Below, piece after piece: positions 56,989 through 64,000 of a stretch of 64,000 nucleotides of DNA. The notes beneath the pieces were generated by a model that was not told the origin of the DNA, ran no database searches, and saw only the letters and a list, made by a program, of their open reading frames with translations. A program made the translations under genes and the position numbers. Origin of the DNA: Ochrobactrum teleogrylli (lineage in GTDB: Bacteria; Pseudomonadota; Alphaproteobacteria; Rhizobiales; Rhizobiaceae); contig NZ_VEWL01000001.1 in NCBI RefSeq assembly GCF_006376685.1, positions 809,869-873,868 of the forward strand, in the 5' to 3' direction. Each line of letters begins with the position of its first letter. Position 1 is the first letter of the stretch.

Positions 56989-58812
56989 ATGCCCATGCAA
57001 TCCGCTCACAAACGCATTCAGGAAATCACCGCGCGCATTCGCGAACGCTCCAAACCGACCCGCGAGGCCTATATTGGCCGCGTGCGCGAGGCGGCGTTGA
57101 AAAAACCGAACCGAACGGTTCTGGCCTGCGCCAATCTGGCTCATGGTTTTGCGGCCTGCGGGCCGCATGACAAGGCGGCGTTGACTGGCGACGAAGTGCT
57201 CAATCTGGGTATCATCACCGCCTATAACGACATGCTCTCGGCGCATCAGCCGTTCGAAACCTTCCCGCAGCTGATCAAGCAGGCGGCCCGCGATGCGGGC
57301 GGCGTGGCGCAGGTGGCGGGCGGCGTACCTGCCATGTGCGATGGTGTCACCCAAGGTTTCGCGGGGATGGAACTGTCGCTTTTCTCGCGTGAAGTCATTG
57401 CCATGGCAGCAGCTGTCGGCCTGTCGCACGACATGTTCGATGCCGCCGTTTATCTTGGCGTCTGCGACAAGATCGTGCCGGGCCTCATCATTGGCGCGCT
57501 GACTTTCGGGCACCTGCCTGCGGTCTTCGTTCCTGCCGGTCCAATGACCAGCGGCCTGCCGAATGACGAGAAGGCCAAGACCCGCCAGCTTTATGCCGAA
57601 GGCAAGGTCGGGCGCGCGGAACTGCTGGAATCGGAATCGAAGTCCTATCACGGTCCCGGCACCTGCACCTTCTACGGCACGGCTAATTCCAACCAGATGC
57701 TGATGGAAATCATGGGCCTGCATCTGCCGGGCGCATCCTTCATCAATCCGGGCACGCCGCTGCGCGACGCGCTGACACGTGAAGCCGCCAGGCGCGCGCT
57801 CGCCATCACCGCCTGCGGCAATGAATATACGCCTGTCGGCGAAATGCTGGACGAACGTTCTTTCGTCAATGGCATCATTGGCCTCAATGCCACCGGCGGT
57901 TCGACCAACCATACGATCCATCTGATCGCGATGGCGGCGGCGGCGGGCATCAAGCTGACCTGGCACGATATTTCCGAGATTTCGGACGTGGTGCCGCTGC
58001 TCGCCCGCGTCTATCCGAACGGTCTTGCCGATGTGAACCATTTCCATGCCGCAGGCGGCATGGGCTTCCTCATCCGCGAGCTTCTGGACGGCGGCATCCT
58101 TCATGAAGATGTGCGCACCGTTTGGGGCGAGGGTTTGCGTCCTTACGCCATTGAGCCGAAGCTCGGTGCCGATGGCACGGTTCTGCGCGAACCCGTCCCC
58201 GAAAAGAGCGGCGACGACAAGGTACTGGCGAAAATCCATGCGCCTTTCCAGCCGAGCGGCGGTATCAAGGTTCTGACCGGCAATATCGGCAATGCCATCA
58301 TCAAGGTTTCCGCCGTGAAGCCGGAACGCCATGTGATCGAAGCGCCCGCCAAGGTCTTCAACGATCAGGCCGAATTGCAGGCTGCCTTCAAGGCGGGCGA
58401 CCTGACCGGCGATTTCATTGCGGTGGTTCGCTATCAGGGACCGAAGGCCAATGGCATGCCGGAACTGCACAAGCTGATGACCGTTCTCGGCATCTTGCAG
58501 GATCGCGGCCAGCGCGTGGCGCTTGTCACCGATGGTCGCTTGTCGGGTGCATCGGGCAAGGTGCCGTCCGCAATCCACGTCACGCCGGAAGCACTCGATG
58601 GCGGCGCTATCGGCAAAATCCGCAACGGCGATGTTGTCCGCCTGGATGCCGTCAATGGTACGCTGGAAGTTTTGATCAATCACGCGACATTCGACGCCCG
58701 GCTGGAAGAACGCCCCGACCTTTCCGCCAACGAACATGGCATGGGGCGTGAATTGTTCCGCGCCTTCCGGCAGATTGCCGGGCGGGCCGATGAAGGCGCT
58801 TCGGTGTTCTGA
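56989..58812 (+). CDS. edd: Phosphogluconate dehydratase
   Basis: This 607-residue IlvD/Edd-family enzyme dehydrates 6-phosphogluconate to 2-keto-3-deoxy-6-phosphogluconate. Fe-S and substrate regions are visible: [52 protein letters not shown] and SDGRLSG-like [26 protein letters not shown] 56989 is preferred over an upstream reading within pgl; ATG 56995 is an alternative. It ends the operon at a strong terminator. The KDPG aldolase gene is not in the window. Confidence 0.95.
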   Translation: MPMQSAHKRIQEITARIRERSKPTREAYIGRVREAALKKPNRTVLACANLAHGFAACGPHDKAALTGDEVLNLGIITAYNDMLSAHQPFETFPQLIKQAARDAGGVAQVAGGVPAMCDGVTQGFAGMELSLFSREVIAMAAAVGLSHDMFDAAVYLGVCDKIVPGLIIGALTFGHLPAVFVPAGPMTSGLPNDEKAKTRQLYAEGKVGRAELLESESKSYHGPGTCTFYGTANSNQMLMEIMGLHLPGASFINPGTPLRDALTREAARRALAITACGNEYTPVGEMLDERSFVNGIIGLNATGGSTNHTIHLIAMAAAAGIKLTWHDISEISDVVPLLARVYPNGLADVNHFHAAGGMGFLIRELLDGGILHEDVRTVWGEGLRPYAIEPKLGADGTVLREPVPEKSGDDKVLAKIHAPFQPSGGIKVLTGNIGNAIIKVSAVKPERHVIEAPAKVFNDQAELQAAFKAGDLTGDFIAVVRYQGPKANGMPELHKLMTVLGILQDRGQRVALVTDGRLSGASGKVPSAIHVTPEALDGGAIGKIRNGDVVRLDAVNGTLEVLINHATFDARLEERPDLSANEHGMGRELFRAFRQIAGRADEGASVF

Positions 58813-58819
58813 AGCAATT

Positions 58820-58852
58820 AAGGCAAAGCGGGTTTTGCACCGCTTTGCCTTT
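58820..58852 (+). terminator. Terminator of zwf-pgl-edd
   Basis: AAGGCAAAGCGG and CCGCTTTGCCTTT arms around an 8-base loop, 8 bp after the edd stop. Confidence 0.88.
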
Positions 58853-58903
58853 CAAATCGCATCAAATTGCGGGAACGAGGCGCGAAAACGCCTCTCAATT
58901 ATG

Positions 58904-59803
58904 TCAAAAAACGGGCTTTTTTACGCCAGCACTGCGGCAGGCCGCCGTCAGCGTGTTGGCCATCAGCATGGCGATGGTCATTGGGCCGACGCCGCCCGGA
59001 ACCGGCGTGATTGCGCCTGCAACTTTTTCTGCATCCGTAAAATCGACATCGCCGACAAGACGGGTTTTGCCCTCGCCTCTTTCCGGTGCCGGGATGCGGT
59101 TGATACCGACATCGATCACCGTCGCGCCGGGCTTGACCCAATCGCCCTTGACCATCTGCGGACGGCCAACGGCTGCAACCAGAATATCCGCCGTGCGTGC
59201 AATCGCCGGCAGGTCCTTGGTGCGGCTATGAGCAACCGTGACCGTTGCATTGGCGGCGAGCAGCAGATTGAACATCGGCTTGCCGACAATATTGGAGCGA
59301 CCGATCACCACGGCATTGAGGCCGGAAAGATCGCGTCCGTGAACGCGCTCGATCATGATCATCGCCCCGGCTGGTGTGCAGGGCACGAACGCCGTATCGA
59401 CCTCGCCAGTGCCGAGCTTGCCGACATTGATGAAGTGGAAGCCATCCACGTCCTTGTCAGGCGAAATGGTCTGGATGACGCGGCCTGAATCAATGTGTTT
59501 CGGCAGCGGCAGCTGCACCAGAATGCCGTGAATCGCCGGATCGTTATTGAGGCTTTCGATCAGGTCGAGAAGCTCCTGCTCAGAGGCGGTGTCCGGCAGA
59601 TCGTGCTGGATGGAATGGAAGCCGCATTCCTTGGCCTTGCGGCCCTTGGAGGCGACATAGACCTGGCTCGCCGGGTCTTCACCCACGATCACCACGGCAA
59701 TACCGGGAACCACGCCGGTCGCTGCAACGAGCTTTTCGGTTTCGGTCTTCACCGTGGAAACCACATCCTCGGCGAGCTTCTTGCCATCGATCAACTGGGC
59801 CAT
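58904..59803 (-). CDS. folD: Bifunctional methylene-THF dehydrogenase/methenyl-THF cyclohydrolase
   Basis: This 299-residue enzyme interconverts 5,10-methylene-, methenyl- and 10-formyl-tetrahydrofolate. The active-site Lys is in [14 protein letters not shown], and [13 protein letters not shown] and [16 protein letters not shown] are the second and third family blocks. The Rossmann segment is [31 protein letters not shown] start is typical. It is convergent with edd across 92 bp including the edd terminator, and appears monocistronic. Confidence 0.95.
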   Translation of the reverse strand: MAQLIDGKKLAEDVVSTVKTETEKLVAATGVVPGIAVVIVGEDPASQVYVASKGRKAKECGFHSIQHDLPDTASEQELLDLIESLNNDPAIHGILVQLPLPKHIDSGRVIQTISPDKDVDGFHFINVGKLGTGEVDTAFVPCTPAGAMIMIERVHGRDLSGLNAVVIGRSNIVGKPMFNLLLAANATVTVAHSRTKDLPAIARTADILVAAVGRPQMVKGDWVKPGATVIDVGINRIPAPERGEGKTRLVGDVDFTDAEKVAGAITPVPGGVGPMTIAMLMANTLTAACRSAGVKKPVF

Positions 59804-59972
59804 AGCGAGCGCTTCTTTCTTTTCGAAATATCGGCTTTGCGAAATAACGGAGCGGAATGTCTGGGAGATACATCACATCCGTCGGGCATACATGCCAATA
59901 AGCGTCATGACGCCCGATGACAATTACCGAATACGCGACAAAGGCGAAAATCAGGGCAGGATTTCAGAAGTT

Positions 59973-61706
59973 TCAGAACCGGACGCCACGGTTTGCGCGC
60001 ACGTCGTCGATGGTGCGCTGCAATTCATCCGCTTCTGCGGCTGTATGGGCGCGATTGTTTTCGACTTCCCAGCGCTCGTTCGCTTCTCGAATGACGGCGG
60101 CAAGCCGCGTTTCGCCATAGGTCTCAAGCACGTCGTCGACTTCCGGCTCCTCCCGCCCCCGCTTTTCTGCAACGGGCGCGTGCTTGTTTCCGAACAGGCA
60201 CGAAAACAGACCAAGCCAGAGGCCGCCGAGCAGTCCGGCCAGAACCGAAGTCTGCAAGGACACGCCGCGCCAGCCGTATGAATCCTTGGCGGGCGGAACA
60301 AGGCGCACCGCGGCACCCGTCGCCGACAGGGTGCTCATGTCGCCTTGCGCCGCGCGCATTTGCGCATCTTCATAAAGCGCCTGCCGCGCCGCCAGATCGC
60401 GCTGCATCGCTTGCAGACGATTGCGGTCTTCATCGCTAGCTGGAGGCGCATTCAGCCCGGTCATGGCCGATGCCGCCTTCTGCTCGTTTTCAACGGCTTT
60501 GCGCAAATCTGCCTGAATCAGACTGCGCTGATTGGCGATTTCCGTATCGATTTCAGTGGCAAGGCTTTTGGCCGCTTCGCTTTGCCCGGCTGCGCGATAT
60601 TGTTCGACCAGCCGGCCCAGCGCGCCGGAACGCATATCTTCCGGCAGGCCATCCCGCAACAGGCTTTCCGCCGTCATGCTGCTCAAGCGGCCAGCCTCGG
60701 CGCCAATCCGCGCCGTTTCGGCCTTGGCCTCGGCAAAGGCCTTTTCAAGCGCCGCCTGGTCGCCGTCGCCGAAATTCCGGCTGGCGCGGAACGCTTCAAC
60801 CGCCGCCTTAACCGCAGTCGCATCAGCTTCCAGAGCCTGCAATCGCTCGGGCAGACCGGCATCCGGCGCGCCCGTGCTGCCCGTCAGCTGGTCACGGAAG
60901 GCCTGTGTCACCGCATTGGCAACCGCCACTGCTGTTTCCGGCTTCGCGGCCTTCACCTCGACCGTGACGATGCCGCTATCGAGCGCCTGCGAAAATTCCA
61001 GATGCGGGCGCAGAATGGCCGCACCCGTTTGCGCGGCCTGTGCTGCGGGCGCAGCCTCGCCTTCGGCTGTGGTGAACCGGGCAAGGGTTTGCCGCAGTTG
61101 ATCGAGAAGCGGCGGCGGCCCGAAATCTCGTGGCGACTGGATATGCGCCAGTTGCGCGGCGCGGTTCAGCACCGCTTCGGATGCAATCTCGCTGCGACGT
61201 TCGGAAGGAAACACCTGCATGGATGTCGATACGCGATAATGTTGTGGCTCCAGCATGGCATAACCAAGCCCAAGCAAACCGCCCAGCACGGTAAAACCCA
61301 CGATGCGACCCCAGCGCAAGCGCCAACGCCTGCGCGGTTTGGCGGGCGGTGTATCAGCGGTCGGAGCGACAGCGGCGGGCGCTATTGGCATCGGCAGCTT
61401 TGGCGCTTCCTCCGGTTCAAGCCGGGACTGCAATTCGGCCCTGATCGCGCTCATGCGCTGGCGCATATCGGCGGCAGGATCATGGACCGCCGAAGGGGCA
61501 GCCGGTTCGCCGTCCAGCATTTCCTGCTTGCGGCGCAAAAGTTCCTCACGCCGCCTTCGATGCTCGCGCTCGGCCAGCAATTCCTCGGCCAGTTCGGCAG
61601 TGGTCTTGGTCGGCCCTACATCCGGTGTCCTGGCCAGAAACTCGGGAGCATAAGCCAATAAGGGGCGCGCGGCAGCAGCTTGTCCCTTGTTCTTTTGCTC
61701 AACCAT
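59973..61706 (-). CDS. Wzz/GumC-like polysaccharide copolymerase-type protein
   Basis: This 577-residue protein has a long charged N-terminal part (about 1-130, Arg/Glu-rich coil REHRRRREELLRRKQEML), TM1 at about 135-152, a Wzz-type periplasmic start (EPQHYRVSTSMQVFPSERRSEIASEAVLNRAAQL), a large coiled-coil region, TM2 near residues 500-525, and a cytoplasmic C-tail without a Walker kinase motif. Such proteins control chain length or export of surface polysaccharide. The cytoplasmic N-terminal extension is unusual. Start MVEQ (61706) is a choice; longer starts are possible. Confidence 0.7.
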   Translation of the reverse strand: MVEQKNKGQAAAARPLLAYAPEFLARTPDVGPTKTTAELAEELLAEREHRRRREELLRRKQEMLDGEPAAPSAVHDPAADMRQRMSAIRAELQSRLEPEEAPKLPMPIAPAAVAPTADTPPAKPRRRWRLRWGRIVGFTVLGGLLGLGYAMLEPQHYRVSTSMQVFPSERRSEIASEAVLNRAAQLAHIQSPRDFGPPPLLDQLRQTLARFTTAEGEAAPAAQAAQTGAAILRPHLEFSQALDSGIVTVEVKAAKPETAVAVANAVTQAFRDQLTGSTGAPDAGLPERLQALEADATAVKAAVEAFRASRNFGDGDQAALEKAFAEAKAETARIGAEAGRLSSMTAESLLRDGLPEDMRSGALGRLVEQYRAAGQSEAAKSLATEIDTEIANQRSLIQADLRKAVENEQKAASAMTGLNAPPASDEDRNRLQAMQRDLAARQALYEDAQMRAAQGDMSTLSATGAAVRLVPPAKDSYGWRGVSLQTSVLAGLLGGLWLGLFSCLFGNKHAPVAEKRGREEPEVDDVLETYGETRLAAVIREANERWEVENNRAHTAAEADELQRTIDDVRANRGVRF

Positions 61707-61884
61707 CGCTTTTTCCCGATGCCTATCCAAGCCCATTGACTGGCCCCTTTGCCCGGACCATCCACCCATGATCATGCCCATATCACAGACCATGAGAATT
61801 ATGGCATCCATCATGGCAAACAAACCGTTAAAATTGTAGTTTTCCATAATGATTCATATCGATGCGCAACTGGAGGAACCCTCG

Positions 61885-62481
61885 ATGCAAACCAAAATGG
61901 AACATCCGGTCGATATGAAACGCCTTGAGGGCATCATTGAGTTCATTCAGGCAGCCGAACGCCTGAAAAGCACATTGCGTTCCGGCCATACTGCCGAGGG
62001 CCGCCCGGAAAGCACTGCCGAACACAGCTGGCGGCTCAGTCTGCTGGTCACGCTTTTCGACAAGGAACTTGGCGATTGCGACCGGCTGCGCCTTCTGAAA
62101 ATGTGCCTCGTACATGATCTGGGCGAAGCGATTTCCGGCGATGTTCCGGCCATTCACCAAAGCGCCGATGATGGCCGCGCCGAACGGGAAAAGGCTGATC
62201 TCATCGAGCTATGCGCGCCTTTACCCGATGATCTGCGGGCGGAAATTCTCGACCTTTGGACCGACTATAATCGCGGTGCCTCCCCGGAGGCGATCTTCGC
62301 CAAGGGGTTCGACAAGATCGAGACCATGCTGCAACACAATATCGGGCTGAACCCGCCCGATTTCGATTATGCGTTCAATCTTGGCTACGGCCTCAAGCAG
62401 ACCGAGCGCCACCCGCTCCTGCGCCAGTTTCGCGCCGTGGTGGATGCGCAAACCGCGCGCAATGCGGAGCGGCAGAAGTGA
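61885..62481 (+). CDS. HD-domain hydrolase, YfbR/HDDC2-like nucleotidase
   Basis: This 198-residue HD protein has metal-binding His and Asp in TAEHSWRLSLLV and MCLVHDLGEAISGD, then a later Asp region (GFDKIETMLQHN). HDDC2/YfbR relatives are 5'-deoxynucleotidases. ATG 61885 follows TGGAGGAACCCTCG and is preferred over ATG 61849, which lacks a ribosome site. It is divergent from the Wzz-like gene and abuts the convergent membrane-protein gene. Confidence 0.82.
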   Translation: MQTKMEHPVDMKRLEGIIEFIQAAERLKSTLRSGHTAEGRPESTAEHSWRLSLLVTLFDKELGDCDRLRLLKMCLVHDLGEAISGDVPAIHQSADDGRAEREKADLIELCAPLPDDLRAEILDLWTDYNRGASPEAIFAKGFDKIETMLQHNIGLNPPDFDYAFNLGYGLKQTERHPLLRQFRAVVDAQTARNAERQK

Positions 62482-63084
62482 TCAGTTCAGCGTCGCGAAA
62501 TGCCGCAGCGTGAAGATGATCTGATAGAGCAAGGCGAATGTGACGAATATCCCATGATAGCGGCGGCTATCCGTATACATGGCGATGATGCTGAACAGGA
62601 TGAAGCAGACCGTCTGGATCGGATATTCGATCCCGTAGAGTTGATAGTGATTCACGCCTTTCAGCAATGTGTCGAGCACATCCACCACATGGATCGACGC
62701 CAGAATGCCGAAGAACCATTTGCGCCGTGACATGAAATAATCGCGATAGCCGGTATATTCCTCCATGCTGTCGGGAAAGAGCAGCGTGCATTGCAGGAAA
62801 TAAAGCCCGGCATAAAAGATCACGAAAAGATATTTTTCGAACGTCCATAGCGGAATGGTTCTGAGGCCGAACTCGAACCACCAGAAATGCGCCACCGACA
62901 ACAGCACGAAGGCGACCCAGGCCAGATGTACCGGATAGATTATCTGTTTGCCGGGATGCTGGATGAAGCGCGCAAAGCCGGTGAGCAGGCGCGATACGCA
63001 CAGGCCCAGAATGATACCGATGATGATGCGAACGTGACCGAATGCCTCCGCTGGCGGAATACCTGTAGTCAAAGACGGATCCAT
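62482..63084 (-). CDS. Integral membrane protein, unknown function (200 aa)
   Basis: This 200-residue protein has about six hydrophobic segments, rich in Phe, Trp and Tyr (FVLLSVAHFWWFEFGL, YLFVIFYAGLYFLQCTLLF, VCFILFSIIAMYTDSRRYHGIFVTFALLYQIIFTL). There is no transporter signature. It is a lone leftward gene convergent with the HD-domain gene. The 266 bp upstream, up to proC, hold no further gene that can be supported. Confidence 0.6.
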   Translation of the reverse strand: MDPSLTTGIPPAEAFGHVRIIIGIILGLCVSRLLTGFARFIQHPGKQIIYPVHLAWVAFVLLSVAHFWWFEFGLRTIPLWTFEKYLFVIFYAGLYFLQCTLLFPDSMEEYTGYRDYFMSRRKWFFGILASIHVVDVLDTLLKGVNHYQLYGIEYPIQTVCFILFSIIAMYTDSRRYHGIFVTFALLYQIIFTLRHFATLN

Positions 63085-63350
63085 TGGCCCCTCATTCCAA
63101 CAGCAGCGCGGATAAGCAAATTATCCGCTCTTTCATGCAATTTCGTCGGGACATACTGGTCGATAATTTATGAGGCATCAATAATTTACGGGCAATAAAG
63201 CTATAATTTCCGCAGTTTTATGTTTTGTCCGCGCGCAACGATCAAATTTGGCCGCGCCGCCTTGCAGATTGCAAAGGCGGAAGGCTATACCGGCTTTGAT
63301 CAATCCTGGCGCAACGGCGCCGACACATTCAGACAGGCGGAACAATCAAT

Positions 63351-64000
63351 ATGCAGGATACGGTAATTCTCGTCGGTTGCGGCAATATGGGCTTTGCCAT
63401 GCTCAAAGGCTGGCTCGACAATGGCATTCTGAAAGCTGGCGATGTTCACGTCGTCGAGCCGACGGATGCGCTGCGCGAACGTGCAGCTGGCGCTGGCGTT
63501 CACGCCTATGCCAGCGCGGATGCGCTGCCTGCTGACCTTAAGCCGCGCATGATCCTGGTTGCCGTCAAGCCGCAGGTGATGAACGCCGTCCTGCCTGCCT
63601 ATAAGCGCTTTGCGCCTGCCGCCACCTTTGTCAGCGTTGCAGCTGGCATTCCGGTTGCGCTGTTTGAAAATCATCTGGGCAACGACGCCGCCATCCTCCG
63701 CTGCATGCCCAACACGCCTGCCGCCATCGGCAAGGGCATGATGGTGACCTTCAAGAACGCCAATGTGACCGCCGACAACGAGGCGTTCGTCGCACGCCTG
63801 CTCGCAACGTCGGGCAAGGTCGCCAGCGTCGATGACGAAACGCTGATGGATGCCGTCACGGCGGTTTCGGGTTCAGGCCCGGCCTATGTGTTCCACTTCA
63901 TCGAAGCCTTGACCGATGCTGGTGTTACGGCAGGTCTGCCACGCGAAACGGCGGCACTTCTTGCCATGCAGACCGTGATGGGTGCGGGCGCGCTTGCCGA
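63351..64000 (+). CDS. proC: Pyrroline-5-carboxylate reductase (3' end outside window)
   Basis: The first 216 residues are present; the gene runs off the right edge. The NAD(P) motif is VILVGCGNMGFAMLKGW. The family region ILRCMPNTPAAIGKGM is followed by SGSGPAYVFHFIEALTDAGVTAGLPRETA, the start of the ProC signature. The enzyme makes L-proline from pyrroline-5-carboxylate. The ribosome site is weak (AGGCGGAACAATCAAT). Confidence 0.93.
   Translation, partial: MQDTVILVGCGNMGFAMLKGWLDNGILKAGDVHVVEPTDALRERAAGAGVHAYASADALPADLKPRMILVAVKPQVMNAVLPAYKRFAPAATFVSVAAGIPVALFENHLGNDAAILRCMPNTPAAIGKGMMVTFKNANVTADNEAFVARLLATSGKVASVDDETLMDAVTAVSGSGPAYVFHFIEALTDAGVTAGLPRETAALLAMQTVMGAGALA

Noticed and set aside
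56449..58737. A 762-codon open frame antisense to pgl and edd
   Set aside because: It spans two well-defined enzymes and has no independent coding evidence.

Overview
The window reads as a chromosomal segment of a Brucella/Ochrobactrum-type alphaproteobacterium (order Hyphomicrobiales). Support comes from a BA14K-family protein, a PdhS-type cell-cycle kinase, CtrA-type TTAA-N7-TTAA sites, a DmeF/DmeR pair, a tRNA-His without G-1, and copies of a roughly 105-bp palindromic repeat resembling the Brucella Bru-RS element. Most of the sequence is moderately GC-rich core metabolism. AT-rich accessory pockets lie at about 36.5-37.7 kb and 53.8-54.7 kb. No phage, plasmid, transposase or CRISPR array was seen.

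Layout, 0-20 kb: a protocatechuate (beta-ketoadipate) operon pcaDCHGB with divergent pcaQ (cut by the window edge) and a PcaQ-box-like palindrome; a BA14K protein; a DMT exporter; a glycine betaine/choline ABC transporter (proVWX order, minus strand); a hexonate/hexuronate module (Zn dehydrogenase, altronate dehydratase, FadR-type regulator, tagaturonate-reductase-like enzyme) with two operator-like sites; a corrinoid ABC transporter behind a cobalamin riboswitch; an RcnB-like protein; and an omptin-family outer-membrane protease with its acidic and His active-site residues present.

Layout, 20-36.5 kb: small membrane and secreted proteins, including two 30-residue paralogous microproteins; tRNA-His; the PdhS-like kinase under a CtrA-type site; an AsmA-family protein; the putrescine-type transporter potFGHI with a palindromic repeat inside it; a RamB/ScfR-like regulator divergent from isocitrate lyase; and a chain of three stop/start-overlapping small ORFs made by partial duplication.

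Layout, 36.5-54 kb: three small secreted peptides in AT-rich DNA; gamma-glutamylputrescine synthetase and oxidase genes separated by a four-helix-bundle (IVP/S23) gene that is itself enclosed by two inverted arrays of six 8-bp units; a Tat-exported Hint-domain protein; dmeF-dmeR; an MFS gene with a large in-frame internal deletion; an Lrp-type regulator with two tandem azlCD copies, each with the same palindrome; an ECF41 sigma factor operon with its own ECF41-type promoter; LysR and GntR regulators; an MFS exporter with a 32-bp palindromic operator; an SDR enzyme.

Layout, 54-64 kb: the Entner-Doudoroff operon zwf-pgl-edd, folD, a Wzz/GumC-like polysaccharide protein, an HD hydrolase, a membrane protein and the 5' part of proC.

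The most unusual items are the IVP cassette bounded by inverted octamer arrays inside a putrescine pathway, the overlapping duplicated micro-ORFs after aceA, the secreted-peptide pocket, and the paired 30-residue microproteins. Functions are assigned from recognised motifs and gene context only; no database search or computation was run.
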